64,000 bases of DNA, from positions 1 through 64,000 of the forward strand of contig JAFXXQ010000046.1 in assembly GCA_017542145.1 (NCBI GenBank), in the 5' to 3' direction. The DNA comes from Bacteroidaceae bacterium. GTDB taxonomy: Bacteria > Bacteroidota > Bacteroidia > Bacteroidales > Bacteroidaceae. The notes under the pieces were generated by a model that was not told the DNA's origin, ran no database searches, and saw only the letters and a program-made list of their open reading frames with translations. The stretch's first letter is position 1. Each line of letters begins with the position of its first letter. The position numbers were made by a program, and so were the translations under genes. Of the stretch, positions 8,013 through 16,222 are shown piece by piece.

Positions 8013-10727
8013 TTATAATTCCTTTTTTAATTCTCTAAACTTTATCCCTATCTTCTCTTTCTTACCATAGGGTTTGAGCAGGACGCGGAAACCTCCGTCA
8101 AAGCGGAACGAATCAGCAGAAACGGTGACGTTGCGCGATTCACCGGGGAACAGCGTCAGGTAGTTGTCGGAGAAGATAGCCGGAAGGATGCGTTCGCCCG
8201 TACGCTCGTTCACGAGACGTAGCCTGAGGGCAAAGGCAGTAGCGGAGGAGGAGGTGTTTTGCAAAGAGAGCGTAACGGTCGTCTCATCTGAGGAAGTGGT
8301 TACGTCAGAGACAGCACATGACACCTTTGCCTCAGGTAAGGACTGAAGTGCATGGTACTCCAGTTTTCCTGAGGCGTTACGCCAATAGAAGTTCTCAGAC
8401 AACAGTCCCTTGCCAGCAGGGTCCTCGAGGGTCAGGCGAATAAACTGGATGTCGCCATCGGCACCCGTTGCCGCCGGCAGGACGAAGGCTTCTGCCCGGT
8501 TGGATGCGGGCACATCGACTACTGCCGTACGGGCGTACTGCTCCAGTTCCTTTCCAGCCAGATCATACACATGAACAGAAGCTCTGACACCACCCAGGGG
8601 AGCAGAGGTTGCGTTGATTACCTTCACACTTCCGTTCAGACAATTCCACTGGATATGAATGGGTTCACAGGCTTTCTTTGCTCCCCAGTAACAGCCCGTG
8701 GGGTCGTAGTAATAGTCGTATGTCTGCCAGACAAACGACGGATAGGCAGGATGGCTCATCCAAATGAGTACGCCGGCGGCATCTTCCCACATCTTGTCGT
8801 TCCAAGCTTCGTACATGCCCTTCATATCCTCGAGGTTTACGAGCTGTGCCTTCTCGCAGAACTCCTCAAGGCTCTTCGAGACTCCATACCGTTCATCAAT
8901 TGACTTGCGGTAATCGGCAGGCCCGGCATTCGAGGCCTCTTTTCCAAAGAAATGGCGGTTCCACACATTCTCATCATCTTTGGCCAGCTGCTCGTCGGTA
9001 GGCAGAGGCCAGCGCTTGTCCTTGGGGATGAAAAGACATGTGCTTTCATACGTGGGGAAAGTGGCCATTCCTATCTCAGAACGGAAACCATAGCCATAGT
9101 CGATGCCGTAGGGATAAGCAGGTTTGTCGAAGGCGAGGTTGCTTGCCGAGGTGCTGAAGTGGTGCGACGGGGGGAGGTCTTTCCACCACCCGCTGCCCGA
9201 GAGCGCATCCTGATTGGAGCAGGATTTGTAAAGACGGTCGTTTCCATCCTCCTCCATAACTATCAGACGCAGGGCGGAGTCGATATCGGGGACGGGATGG
9301 GTTTCGTTTGCTCCACACCAGACGGCAATGGACGGATGGTTGCGCAGGCGGCGCACCTTGTCGCGGGCATTCGTCTTGAAAGCCTCGTGGTCAGCCACAT
9401 CGTTATAGGCCACATAGAGCCAGAAGTCATCCCACACCATCATGCCGTAACGGTCGCAATAGTCGTAGAACTCCTCATCGGTAACGCAGCCCGTCCACAG
9501 ACGAATCATATTGTAGTTCATATCCTTGTGCAGACGAATCTTGGGTTCATAGTCCTTTCCATGACAACGGAGCAGATATTCACTCATTCCCCAGTTGCCG
9601 CCACGGCAGAAGATACGCTGGCCATTGCAATAGATGTTCAGAACAGGATAATCAACACGATTTTTCTCTATCCGATAATCGTAGCGCCGTATGCCGAAAT
9701 GGAACGATGTGCTATCGCTGACACTACCGTCGCCCAAGGAGACGACCTCCATACGGCACGTATAGAGGTTAGGGTCGCCATAGCCATTAGGCCACCATAG
9801 GCGGGGATTGTCGATGACAAACGACGGCACATCGTCCTTGGTGATTCGGACGGTGGCCTTATTCCATCCACGTACCCGGACGGTCTTGCAGAAAGCAATG
9901 TCACCCGGCATGATGGTTCCCCTGACCTCAAAGTCGTGGTCTTCGGAACCCGTATTCATGATGTCGGCTGAAAGGGTCAGTTCTGCCCTCTCGTTCGTGG
10001 GAAGGAAGGTCCTCATCCAAGGGTCGCGGATAACTGCATCGCCCGTAAAGGCAAGGTAGATGTTGCCCGTGATACCCGCCAGACGTCCAGGCACATAGGG
10101 CATCCAGTCCCAACCCGCTCCAGACAGATAGCTGGGACTGCAGGCCACTCCATATGGACCAGGGTCCTTGCGTGTCTTTTTCTGGTCGGCATCCCATATC
10201 AGTACCGCCAGAGTATTGGGGCCATCGCGGCGTACAACGGATGTGACATCGAAGTACGAGCGCAGCATGTGCCCATTGACATCTTTTTGGGAATCAGCCG
10301 TACCTGAGATCTTCACGCCGTTTAGCCAGAAGTCAGCAAAGCGGTTGATGTTTGTGCAGCAGAGCCAAATTCGTCCGTCAGATGGCGCCCAGGGAACCGT
10401 GAATTCGGTGCGATACCAATAGGGACGATTGTATTTCGTCTCATCCACACGGTAGATATTGTCCGACACATCTGGGTTTTCCTCCCGTCCTGCCTCCACG
10501 TAGGAGGTGAACACCACACCTGGCACTACGCCCGGCACAGCATCGGCCATGCGAAAACCTACTGCCGAGACATCGCGTCCATTGGCGCCAATTTCGTCAG
10601 CGGGCATCAGCTGCCATTGAGCTACGCCATCGGCGCTGTTGAGCGACACCGTCGTGATGGCAGCTCCGGCATTCGTGCTGATAGTAATACTTATTATTAA
10701 AGCAAGAGTTTTTAAATAGTGTTGCAT
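8013..10727 (-). CDS. Secreted GH2 family glycoside hydrolase (beta-mannosidase / exo-glucosaminidase-like)
   Basis: A 904-residue protein with a signal peptide (1-23, ending AGA-A). It has the GH2 order: a sugar-binding jelly-roll domain (about 40-240, 'YWYRTEFTVP', 'FADFWLNGVKI'), an immunoglobulin-like domain (about 245-350), a TIM barrel (about 355-680) and C-terminal beta domains. The barrel contains 'FCRGGNWGMSE', 'NMIRLWTG' and 'AVWCGANETHP', where the Glu after Asn is the expected acid/base. This is closest in style to the exo-beta-D-glucosaminidase / mannosylglycoprotein endo-beta-mannosidase branch rather than beta-galactosidase. It is followed 10 bp later by the GH43-GH130 fusion, suggesting joint work on a beta-mannose- or hexosamine-containing glycan. 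No SusC/SusD pair accompanies it. Confidence 0.87.
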   Translation of the reverse strand: MQHYLKTLALIISITISTNAGAAITTVSLNSADGVAQWQLMPADEIGANGRDVSAVGFRMADAVPGVVPGVVFTSYVEAGREENPDVSDNIYRVDETKYNRPYWYRTEFTVPWAPSDGRIWLCCTNINRFADFWLNGVKISGTADSQKDVNGHMLRSYFDVTSVVRRDGPNTLAVLIWDADQKKTRKDPGPYGVACSPSYLSGAGWDWMPYVPGRLAGITGNIYLAFTGDAVIRDPWMRTFLPTNERAELTLSADIMNTGSEDHDFEVRGTIMPGDIAFCKTVRVRGWNKATVRITKDDVPSFVIDNPRLWWPNGYGDPNLYTCRMEVVSLGDGSVSDSTSFHFGIRRYDYRIEKNRVDYPVLNIYCNGQRIFCRGGNWGMSEYLLRCHGKDYEPKIRLHKDMNYNMIRLWTGCVTDEEFYDYCDRYGMMVWDDFWLYVAYNDVADHEAFKTNARDKVRRLRNHPSIAVWCGANETHPVPDIDSALRLIVMEEDGNDRLYKSCSNQDALSGSGWWKDLPPSHHFSTSASNLAFDKPAYPYGIDYGYGFRSEIGMATFPTYESTCLFIPKDKRWPLPTDEQLAKDDENVWNRHFFGKEASNAGPADYRKSIDERYGVSKSLEEFCEKAQLVNLEDMKGMYEAWNDKMWEDAAGVLIWMSHPAYPSFVWQTYDYYYDPTGCYWGAKKACEPIHIQWNCLNGSVKVINATSAPLGGVRASVHVYDLAGKELEQYARTAVVDVPASNRAEAFVLPAATGADGDIQFIRLTLEDPAGKGLLSENFYWRNASGKLEYHALQSLPEAKVSCAVSDVTTSSDETTVTLSLQNTSSSATAFALRLRLVNERTGERILPAIFSDNYLTLFPGESRNVTVSADSFRFDGGFRVLLKPYGKKEKIGIKFRELKKEL

Positions 10728-10733
10728 CGTACT

Positions 10734-10946
10734 CTATTTTTTTATTTCTACCATCATTTTATTCCCTAACTGTATGGGCTCATTCAGAGCGGATATGCCG
10801 CTTGCAAACCGTTGCCAGCTCAACTCAGCCTGCCTTCGGTCGTCCCCATCGGGACAGGCTGCCAGCAGAGTGTCCAACAAGGTGTCTACCATCTGCAGCC
10901 TGCCCTTTAGCCCGACCGTCGTTTTCACGTCCCTATCTCCTCCCAT
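10734..10946 (-). CDS. Short uncharacterised frame upstream of the GH2 gene
   Basis: A 70-codon frame ends 6 bp before the GH2 start. The residues 'QAELSWQRFASGISALNEPIQLGNKMMVEIKK' look protein-like and could be the tail of a decayed enzyme, but I cannot name a family. There is no signal peptide or obvious start signal. If real, it would be the first gene of the GH2 / GH43-GH130 operon; more probably it is a remnant. Confidence 0.3.
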   Translation of the reverse strand: MGGDRDVKTTVGLKGRLQMVDTLLDTLLAACPDGDDRRQAELSWQRFASGISALNEPIQLGNKMMVEIKK

Positions 10947-11109
10947 ATCTGTTTCTCTTTTTTTACTTCTATAAGTTAGAACGACTCAGCCCGCTATTAC
11001 CACTAATCATCCCACCCATAAACCGCAGCACCCCTACCCTATCCTCGTCTGCCCACAGGAACATATATCCTCACCCACGAAACGCCTAACGGAGGCCGTT
11101 CAAAGAAAA
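10947..11109. other. Intergenic region without recognised features
   Basis: Sequence between the small frame at 10734-10946 and the DUF4252 terminator. I see no promoter matching TTG-N20-TAnnTTTG, no RNA gene and no repeat. Confidence 0.4.
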
Positions 11110-11157
11110 ACATATAAAAAAACATCTCCACTTCAGACTGTTTGTGAAGTGGGGATG
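11110..11157 (-). terminator. Intrinsic terminator of the DUF4252 gene
   Basis: Minus-strand stem of 12 bp: CATCTCCACTTC at 11123-11134 pairs with GAAGTGGGGATG at 11146-11157, with one G-U pair. It is followed on the minus strand by a T run (TTTTTTTATATG). Confidence 0.75.
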
Positions 11158-11191
11158 CTTCTGGTAACTTTATTAATCAAAAACTTTTGCC

Positions 11192-11668
11192 TTATTCCAT
11201 TTCTTCGGCAGCCCAATCCTCCAACTCTGCGCGAGGTATGCGGCCTTCGAAGCCGACGAACGTGACGTCGTCCTCGCTCAATGTGATAACAGCTATCTCA
11301 TTGACAATATCGTCCGTACCGCTAATATACATCATCATCTTCTGTCCGTCGGAACTGGCTTCCATCAGCGACTCCAGGTCACCTTTTTGAATAATCTTGC
11401 GGATGTCTGATGCGAGCGTAGCACGGGTTTCCGGCGTCACGGCATTGATGACGTACATACCCCTGAGCGAGCGGGCAAACTGCGAGAAATCCTTTCCGTC
11501 CATATCGACGGTAGCCAGTTTGCCAGCGGTGCGGAGCAGGAAGCCCGAAAGGTGAACGGTCTCTACGCCATCGCAATCGAAATACTTTTTGTACAACTGT
11601 TTGCCGCTCTGGGCGGACATCGTAGCAACCATCATGGCGGCTAACATGAGAAATGCGATTTTTTTCAT
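11192..11668 (-). CDS. DUF4252 exported protein
   Basis: A 158-residue protein with a signal peptide (1-19, ending SAQ). It contains the compact DUF4252 pattern: 'VETVHLSGFLLRTAG', 'LRGMYVINAVTPETRATLASDIRKII' and 'MMYISGTDDIVNEIAVITLSEDDVTFVGFEGRI'. These proteins are common in Bacteroidetes, often near ECF sigma genes, and are of unknown function, presumed periplasmic. Here it is a single gene with its own downstream terminator, about 190 bp from the MATE gene end. Confidence 0.8.
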   Translation of the reverse strand: MKKIAFLMLAAMMVATMSAQSGKQLYKKYFDCDGVETVHLSGFLLRTAGKLATVDMDGKDFSQFARSLRGMYVINAVTPETRATLASDIRKIIQKGDLESLMEASSDGQKMMMYISGTDDIVNEIAVITLSEDDVTFVGFEGRIPRAELEDWAAEEME

Positions 11669-11857
11669 TTTTCTTCTTTCATTTTAGGGTTTACATCCAT
11701 TAGACGGAGCCAGACACAAAAAGGTTGCAAAAGAATGAAAAATGAAAAAGAAAATGAAGAATTAAGAATGAAAAAGAAAGAAATGGTGATAGTTTTGTGT
11801 GCTGCTGCATAGCTGCAGGGCAATTTATTTTACAATCTTCTTTTTTCACTTTTCATT

Positions 11858-13198
11858 CTAATACTGATAGCGTTTGCGGAAATGGATAAGCAGCGAGGTC
11901 GTCAAGAGGAAGGCAAGGAACTCGGCCACATCCACCGCCAGCCAGATGCCGTCGATGCCCACCAGCAGGGGGAGGACGAAGACTGCAGCCAGCTCGAACA
12001 CCAGCGTGCGGGTAAAGGAGGCTACAGCAGAGATGACGCCGTTGCCCAGCCCCGTGAACCATGCCGAGACAAAGATGTTGAAGCCGCAAAGAATCAGGCT
12101 AATCATATAAAGACGTATGGCGCGGGTAGTGAGGTCGAGCAGCGATGGGTCGTAGCTGACGAACACGCGTGCCAGGCCCTCGGCACCAGCCTCACAGACA
12201 ACGGCCATCAATGCCCCCGCCACAAGCGTCAGCACCACGCTATGGCGCAGCAGGCTGCGCAGCTCGCCCGTGTTCTGCGCGCCGTAGTTGAAGCCGACGA
12301 CGGGACCGACGGTAAAGTTATAGCCGAAGAACACGGCGCCGAAGATGAAGCCGATGTACATGAGTATGCCGTAGGCCGCCACGCCGTCTTCGCCTAGCAG
12401 CCGCATGAGTTGCAGGTTGTAGCAGATGCCCACCACGTTGAAGGCGATGTTGCCGACGTACTCTGAGAGGCCATTGGTACAAGCACGGCGAATGACACAC
12501 CGCACGTCGGCCATCCTCGTCAGGAGATCGAGGCGAAGACGGCTGTCGTTACGCCGCGACGAGAACCACCAAAGCGGGAAGAAGCCTCCCACGGCACAGG
12601 CAATCATAGAGGCGGCAGCAGCACCTGCCAGTCCCCAGCCAAGGACAAGGATGAACAGGGCATCGAGCCCCATGTTGGTCACACCGCAGAGGATGCTAAG
12701 ATGTGTCCCCATCTGCGGACGTTCGGCTGTCATAAAGAACGCCTGGAAGGCCATCTGCAGCATGTAGCCCGGCAGCCCGATCGCACAGATGTTACCATAG
12801 ACCACCGCCTCGTGCACCATCGCTCCCTCGGCACCCAAGGCAATGGCGATGGGCTTCATCAGCAACAGCAGAGGCACGGCTAGCACCAATGCCATGACGA
12901 GCGTAAAGCGGATGAGCGCGGAGAAGATGCGTGACGCACGGGGATAGTCGTTCTGCCCCATCGTCATAGAGACGAGGGCGCTTCCACCTGTGCCCACCAT
13001 CAAGCCGAGGGCGCCTACCACAGCCAGGGCAGGCCAGATGAGATTGAGCGCGGCAAACGCCGTAGTGCCCACGAAGTTGGAGACAAACAGACCATCGACA
13101 ATCGAATAGACCGACATGACAATCATCATTGTCACAGCGGGAATCGACGAGCGCAACAAGCGCCCATAGCCCCAATGTCCTGCCAACTCAATCTTCAT
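11858..13198 (-). CDS. MATE family multidrug/cation efflux transporter
   Basis: 446 residues with twelve predicted membrane helices in two halves and the typical MATE openings ('SIPAVTMMIVMSVYSIVDGLFVSNFVGTTAFAALNL' in the first half; 'VGNIAFNVVGICYNLQLMRLLGEDGVAAYGILMYI' in the second). MATE proteins export drugs or metabolites in exchange for Na+ or H+. The substrate cannot be told from sequence. It lies 20 bp downstream of lptD on the same strand and is probably co-transcribed with it from the promoter at 16076. Confidence 0.93.
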   Translation of the reverse strand: MKIELAGHWGYGRLLRSSIPAVTMMIVMSVYSIVDGLFVSNFVGTTAFAALNLIWPALAVVGALGLMVGTGGSALVSMTMGQNDYPRASRIFSALIRFTLVMALVLAVPLLLLMKPIAIALGAEGAMVHEAVVYGNICAIGLPGYMLQMAFQAFFMTAERPQMGTHLSILCGVTNMGLDALFILVLGWGLAGAAAASMIACAVGGFFPLWWFSSRRNDSRLRLDLLTRMADVRCVIRRACTNGLSEYVGNIAFNVVGICYNLQLMRLLGEDGVAAYGILMYIGFIFGAVFFGYNFTVGPVVGFNYGAQNTGELRSLLRHSVVLTLVAGALMAVVCEAGAEGLARVFVSYDPSLLDLTTRAIRLYMISLILCGFNIFVSAWFTGLGNGVISAVASFTRTLVFELAAVFVLPLLVGIDGIWLAVDVAEFLAFLLTTSLLIHFRKRYQY

Positions 13199-13218
13199 GC
13201 TGTGAACTATGAACTGAT

Positions 13219-16047
13219 TTAGTACCAGCTGGCGTTACGGCTGGCAGAGCTGCGCTGGTCGTACTTGAGGGCATCAGCCAGCATGGAGCTGTTGGCACGG
13301 AAGCTGAAGTTATAGCTCATGTAGGGGCTGAGGACGACGCCGCACGACATACTGAAGCAATGGAGGTCGCGGCTGATGTTCATCGTCGTCGTAGTGAACT
13401 CGTGGTCGATGAAATCCCAGCCGGAGCTGAAGTTCATGTTCCACTTGTTAGAGAGCTTCATGTTGCCCGAGATATTGAGGTTCTGCGTAATCTTGTAGCC
13501 ATACCATCCCGTGCCGTCCGCTCGCTCGTGGAAATAGTCGGCGGCAATGTTCTCGCGCAGCGTGACGCCGTAGCTGAGCGAAAGCGACCAGGGGAGCGAG
13601 AAGGGCATGTAGCCATCCTCGTCCACCTCGGCTTTCTCCGACGAAGAACCCGACGAGGAACGTGCCACCCGCCTGTCGGGGGCTGTGCCACCCTTCAACT
13701 TGCCGTCACCCTCACCATCGCCATCGCCCTCGTTGTCCTCATCTTCATCCTTGCCGTGCAGGAGGGTATTGATGCGGTCCTTAATCTTGCTCCAAGTCTG
13801 GTTATTGAAGGTGTAGCTGAGGTTTTGGCTCATGCCGGGGAAGTGTGGCCAGTGGAAGCCGCGTGCGGCATCGGTTTCCCAGAAGGGGCGGTCGTCGCCG
13901 CTGATGGTGCGGCGTCCCGTATCGTCGTATTTATAGACGTAGCCATAGGAGGGCCACGTGGTGTTGAGACTGAAGGTGTAATTCTTCGTCAGTTTCATGC
14001 GCAGACGAGTGGTGAGGTTGCTCCACGGACGAGTAGTGGCTGCCATATTGTACGACATGGAGGCACCCAGTTCGTCGAAGATACTGATTTTCCTGACGCC
14101 CGTCGAATCCTTGTCGCTCTTCACCTTCATCTCTACGTTGTTCGACACATCGACGCTCACCGTCCCCGAGCGCCCCTTCGACACCGTGCCGTAAAGCGCT
14201 CCGGCATAGGGCGAGTAATCGACGGTGTGCACCTCGCCCTTGTCGTCGGTGTAGGTGTACGACTTCCAGAAGCCGTAACGCGAGTCGCTGAAGTCGGGCG
14301 CCATGCTGTAGCTGACGCTGGGGGTGAACACGTGGCGAATCATCTTCACCTTGTCGCCCAGGAACGGCAATGGCTGGTAGAAGCCGTAGAGCTTCGTGTT
14401 GGCCGAAACGGATAGGTTGTAGTTATACACACGATTGAAGCCGTAGATGGTGTCGCGGACAGCACGGTGGCTGTCGTCGTCCCACCGCTGGTCGATACGG
14501 TAGGTATACCAGCGGCTGGTGTAATTGAACGAGGGGGTGATATTGATGTACTTGAATGCCGTGAACGAAGCGCTGATGGGGATGGAGTGCTTCATGCCGT
14601 TGCGCCAGTCGCGGGTGAGGCTGGTGTGGAGTATCTGATCCTCCTTCGCCGTGACGCTATTTGAGAGGGCACCGCTGTAGGTAAGGGCAATTTTCTCGTA
14701 CCAGCGCTCGTTGCCCGCAGCCTTCTTGCGTTTGAATGGGTAGATGCGGCTCAGCGACACGTTCAACGAGGGCAGCGTAAGTGCCAGCGTACTGTCGCGC
14801 ATGTTCTGTGCAATATTCATGGAGGTGCTGATGTTCATCTTCCAGTCGGGGATGCTGCGGCTGTAGCTCACCGACGAGGTTCGCTGGCTCTGCGAGTTGA
14901 GTGCAGGGTTATAGACCGAGCTCAGGTTCTTGCGTTCGTAATTAGTCGTGGCATAGTTCACCGAGGCGCTGAAGTTGCTGTTAGGGTTTGCCTTCGCATC
15001 CTGACGGTGGCTCCAAACGACCTTGAAGTTCTTCGAAACCGAATAGTCGGGCATATTCTTCTCGCCCGTCTTGGTGACCAGGTAGTTGACGTTGACGTTG
15101 CCTGAGTACTTGTAGCGCCGCCGGTAGTTTGTGGCTCCCGTGATGCCCCACGAGCCCTTGGTGAATATCTCGCCCGTCACCTTCAGGTCCAGATAGTCGC
15201 TGAAGGCGAAGTAGTAGCCCCCGTCCTTCAGGTAGAAGCCGCGCTCCAGCTCGTCGCCGTACGAAGGCATGATGAAGCCGCTTGAGAACTCCTGTGTGAA
15301 GGGGAAGAAACCGAAGGGTACCGCCAGCGGCAGCGGCACGTCGCACACCACCAGATAGGCAGGGCCGAACACCACGTCGTGCTCAGGACGCACCTTGCCA
15401 CGCGTCATGTTCAGGTAGAAGTGAGGAGCCTCGTGGTCCTCGCAAGTGGTGTACTTGCCGTTTTGAATAAAGAACTCGCCCTCGGCACCCTTCTTGGCAT
15501 CGCGGCCTATCATGTAGCCGTCGCCCTGTTCGGTAATGACGTTGCGGATGAAGCCCTTCTTCGTCTTGAAGTTATAGCTCATTGTCTCTGATTCGTAGGG
15601 TGTGCTGCCCTCCTTGAAGACAGGGCGCCCCGTCTCCGTGCCTGTGGAGTCCTTGACTCCCTCGGCATACACCTCGCTCTTGGGGATGTTGACGGTGATG
15701 CGCTCAGCCGTCAGCTCGATGTTCTGGTAGTTCACCTTGCCGCTGCCGTAGAGGTAGGCATTGCCGCCCTTCGTCCACACCATGCTGTCTTTCGACTCAT
15801 ACTGCACAGGCGCATCCACCACCTCCTTCTTCTTTGCCTCCGCCGAGTCATTCTGCAGCGAGTCCGTCTTCAACTCGTTGTCCTTCAGGTTACGCTGGAT
15901 TTCCGGAATATCCAAGACATCAAGACTATCCATAGACACCCCCACCGAATCTGGCACGACATCCTGCGCCCTCGTCAGCGACAGGGGCAGCATGGCCAGC
16001 ACTACGACCATCAAAGTCAGGACGGTATATCTTTTTCTTGCGCGCAT
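13219..16047 (-). CDS. lptD: LPS-assembly outer-membrane protein LptD (Bacteroidetes type)
   Basis: A 942-residue protein with a signal peptide (1-27) and an acidic linker. An OstA/LptA-like beta-jellyroll follows (about 75-215, 'GNAYLYGSGKVNYQNIELTAERITVNIPKSEVYAEG'), then a large beta-barrel rich in aromatic/polar strands and ending with an aromatic W-Y. The sequence 'PFGFFPFTQEFSSGFIMPSYGDELERGFYLKDGGYYFAFSDYLDLKVTGEIFTKGSWG' is typical of LptD barrels. It inserts lipopolysaccharide into the outer leaflet with LptE. It is the first gene of a probable lptD-MATE operon. An Asp/Glu/Gly-rich stretch (near residues 770-790) is a variable loop. Confidence 0.88.
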   Translation of the reverse strand: MRARKRYTVLTLMVVVLAMLPLSLTRAQDVVPDSVGVSMDSLDVLDIPEIQRNLKDNELKTDSLQNDSAEAKKKEVVDAPVQYESKDSMVWTKGGNAYLYGSGKVNYQNIELTAERITVNIPKSEVYAEGVKDSTGTETGRPVFKEGSTPYESETMSYNFKTKKGFIRNVITEQGDGYMIGRDAKKGAEGEFFIQNGKYTTCEDHEAPHFYLNMTRGKVRPEHDVVFGPAYLVVCDVPLPLAVPFGFFPFTQEFSSGFIMPSYGDELERGFYLKDGGYYFAFSDYLDLKVTGEIFTKGSWGITGATNYRRRYKYSGNVNVNYLVTKTGEKNMPDYSVSKNFKVVWSHRQDAKANPNSNFSASVNYATTNYERKNLSSVYNPALNSQSQRTSSVSYSRSIPDWKMNISTSMNIAQNMRDSTLALTLPSLNVSLSRIYPFKRKKAAGNERWYEKIALTYSGALSNSVTAKEDQILHTSLTRDWRNGMKHSIPISASFTAFKYINITPSFNYTSRWYTYRIDQRWDDDSHRAVRDTIYGFNRVYNYNLSVSANTKLYGFYQPLPFLGDKVKMIRHVFTPSVSYSMAPDFSDSRYGFWKSYTYTDDKGEVHTVDYSPYAGALYGTVSKGRSGTVSVDVSNNVEMKVKSDKDSTGVRKISIFDELGASMSYNMAATTRPWSNLTTRLRMKLTKNYTFSLNTTWPSYGYVYKYDDTGRRTISGDDRPFWETDAARGFHWPHFPGMSQNLSYTFNNQTWSKIKDRINTLLHGKDEDEDNEGDGDGEGDGKLKGGTAPDRRVARSSSGSSSEKAEVDEDGYMPFSLPWSLSLSYGVTLRENIAADYFHERADGTGWYGYKITQNLNISGNMKLSNKWNMNFSSGWDFIDHEFTTTTMNISRDLHCFSMSCGVVLSPYMSYNFSFRANSSMLADALKYDQRSSASRNASWY

Positions 16048-16075
16048 GAGCGCCTATAATCCACATTTTAATTTG

Positions 16076-16106
16076 CAAAGGTAGTGCAAGCCGAGTGAAG
16101 AACAAA
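16076..16106 (-). promoter_or_regulatory. Promoter of lptD, GCTCGGCTTGCAC class
   Basis: Minus strand: TTTTG (16103-16107), 19 bp, TACCTTTG (16076-16083), with the shared spacer CACTCGGCTTGCAC. A related upstream box TTTTAGGTAGGCTGTGC lies at about 16138-16155. Confidence 0.8.
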
Positions 16107-16163
16107 ATTATTTTTATTATTTTAGCGTTTCATTTGCACAGCCTACCTAAAACTCAAAAATTT

Positions 16164-16195
16164 TTGTTTTTTATTGATTTTTATTACTACCTTTG
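16164..16195 (+). promoter_or_regulatory. Promoter of the double-SGNH gene
   Basis: TTG at 16164-16166, a 21 bp gap, then TACCTTTG at 16188-16195. It is divergent from the lptD promoter, and its transcript would start near 16202, which rules out the upstream start at 16193. Confidence 0.75.
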
Positions 16196-16222
16196 TCGGA
16201 CAGAAAAAATTCACGGAATAAT

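Noticed and set aside
13360..14415. 351-codon plus-strand frame
   Set aside because: Antisense to lptD; arises from codon bias on the minus strand.
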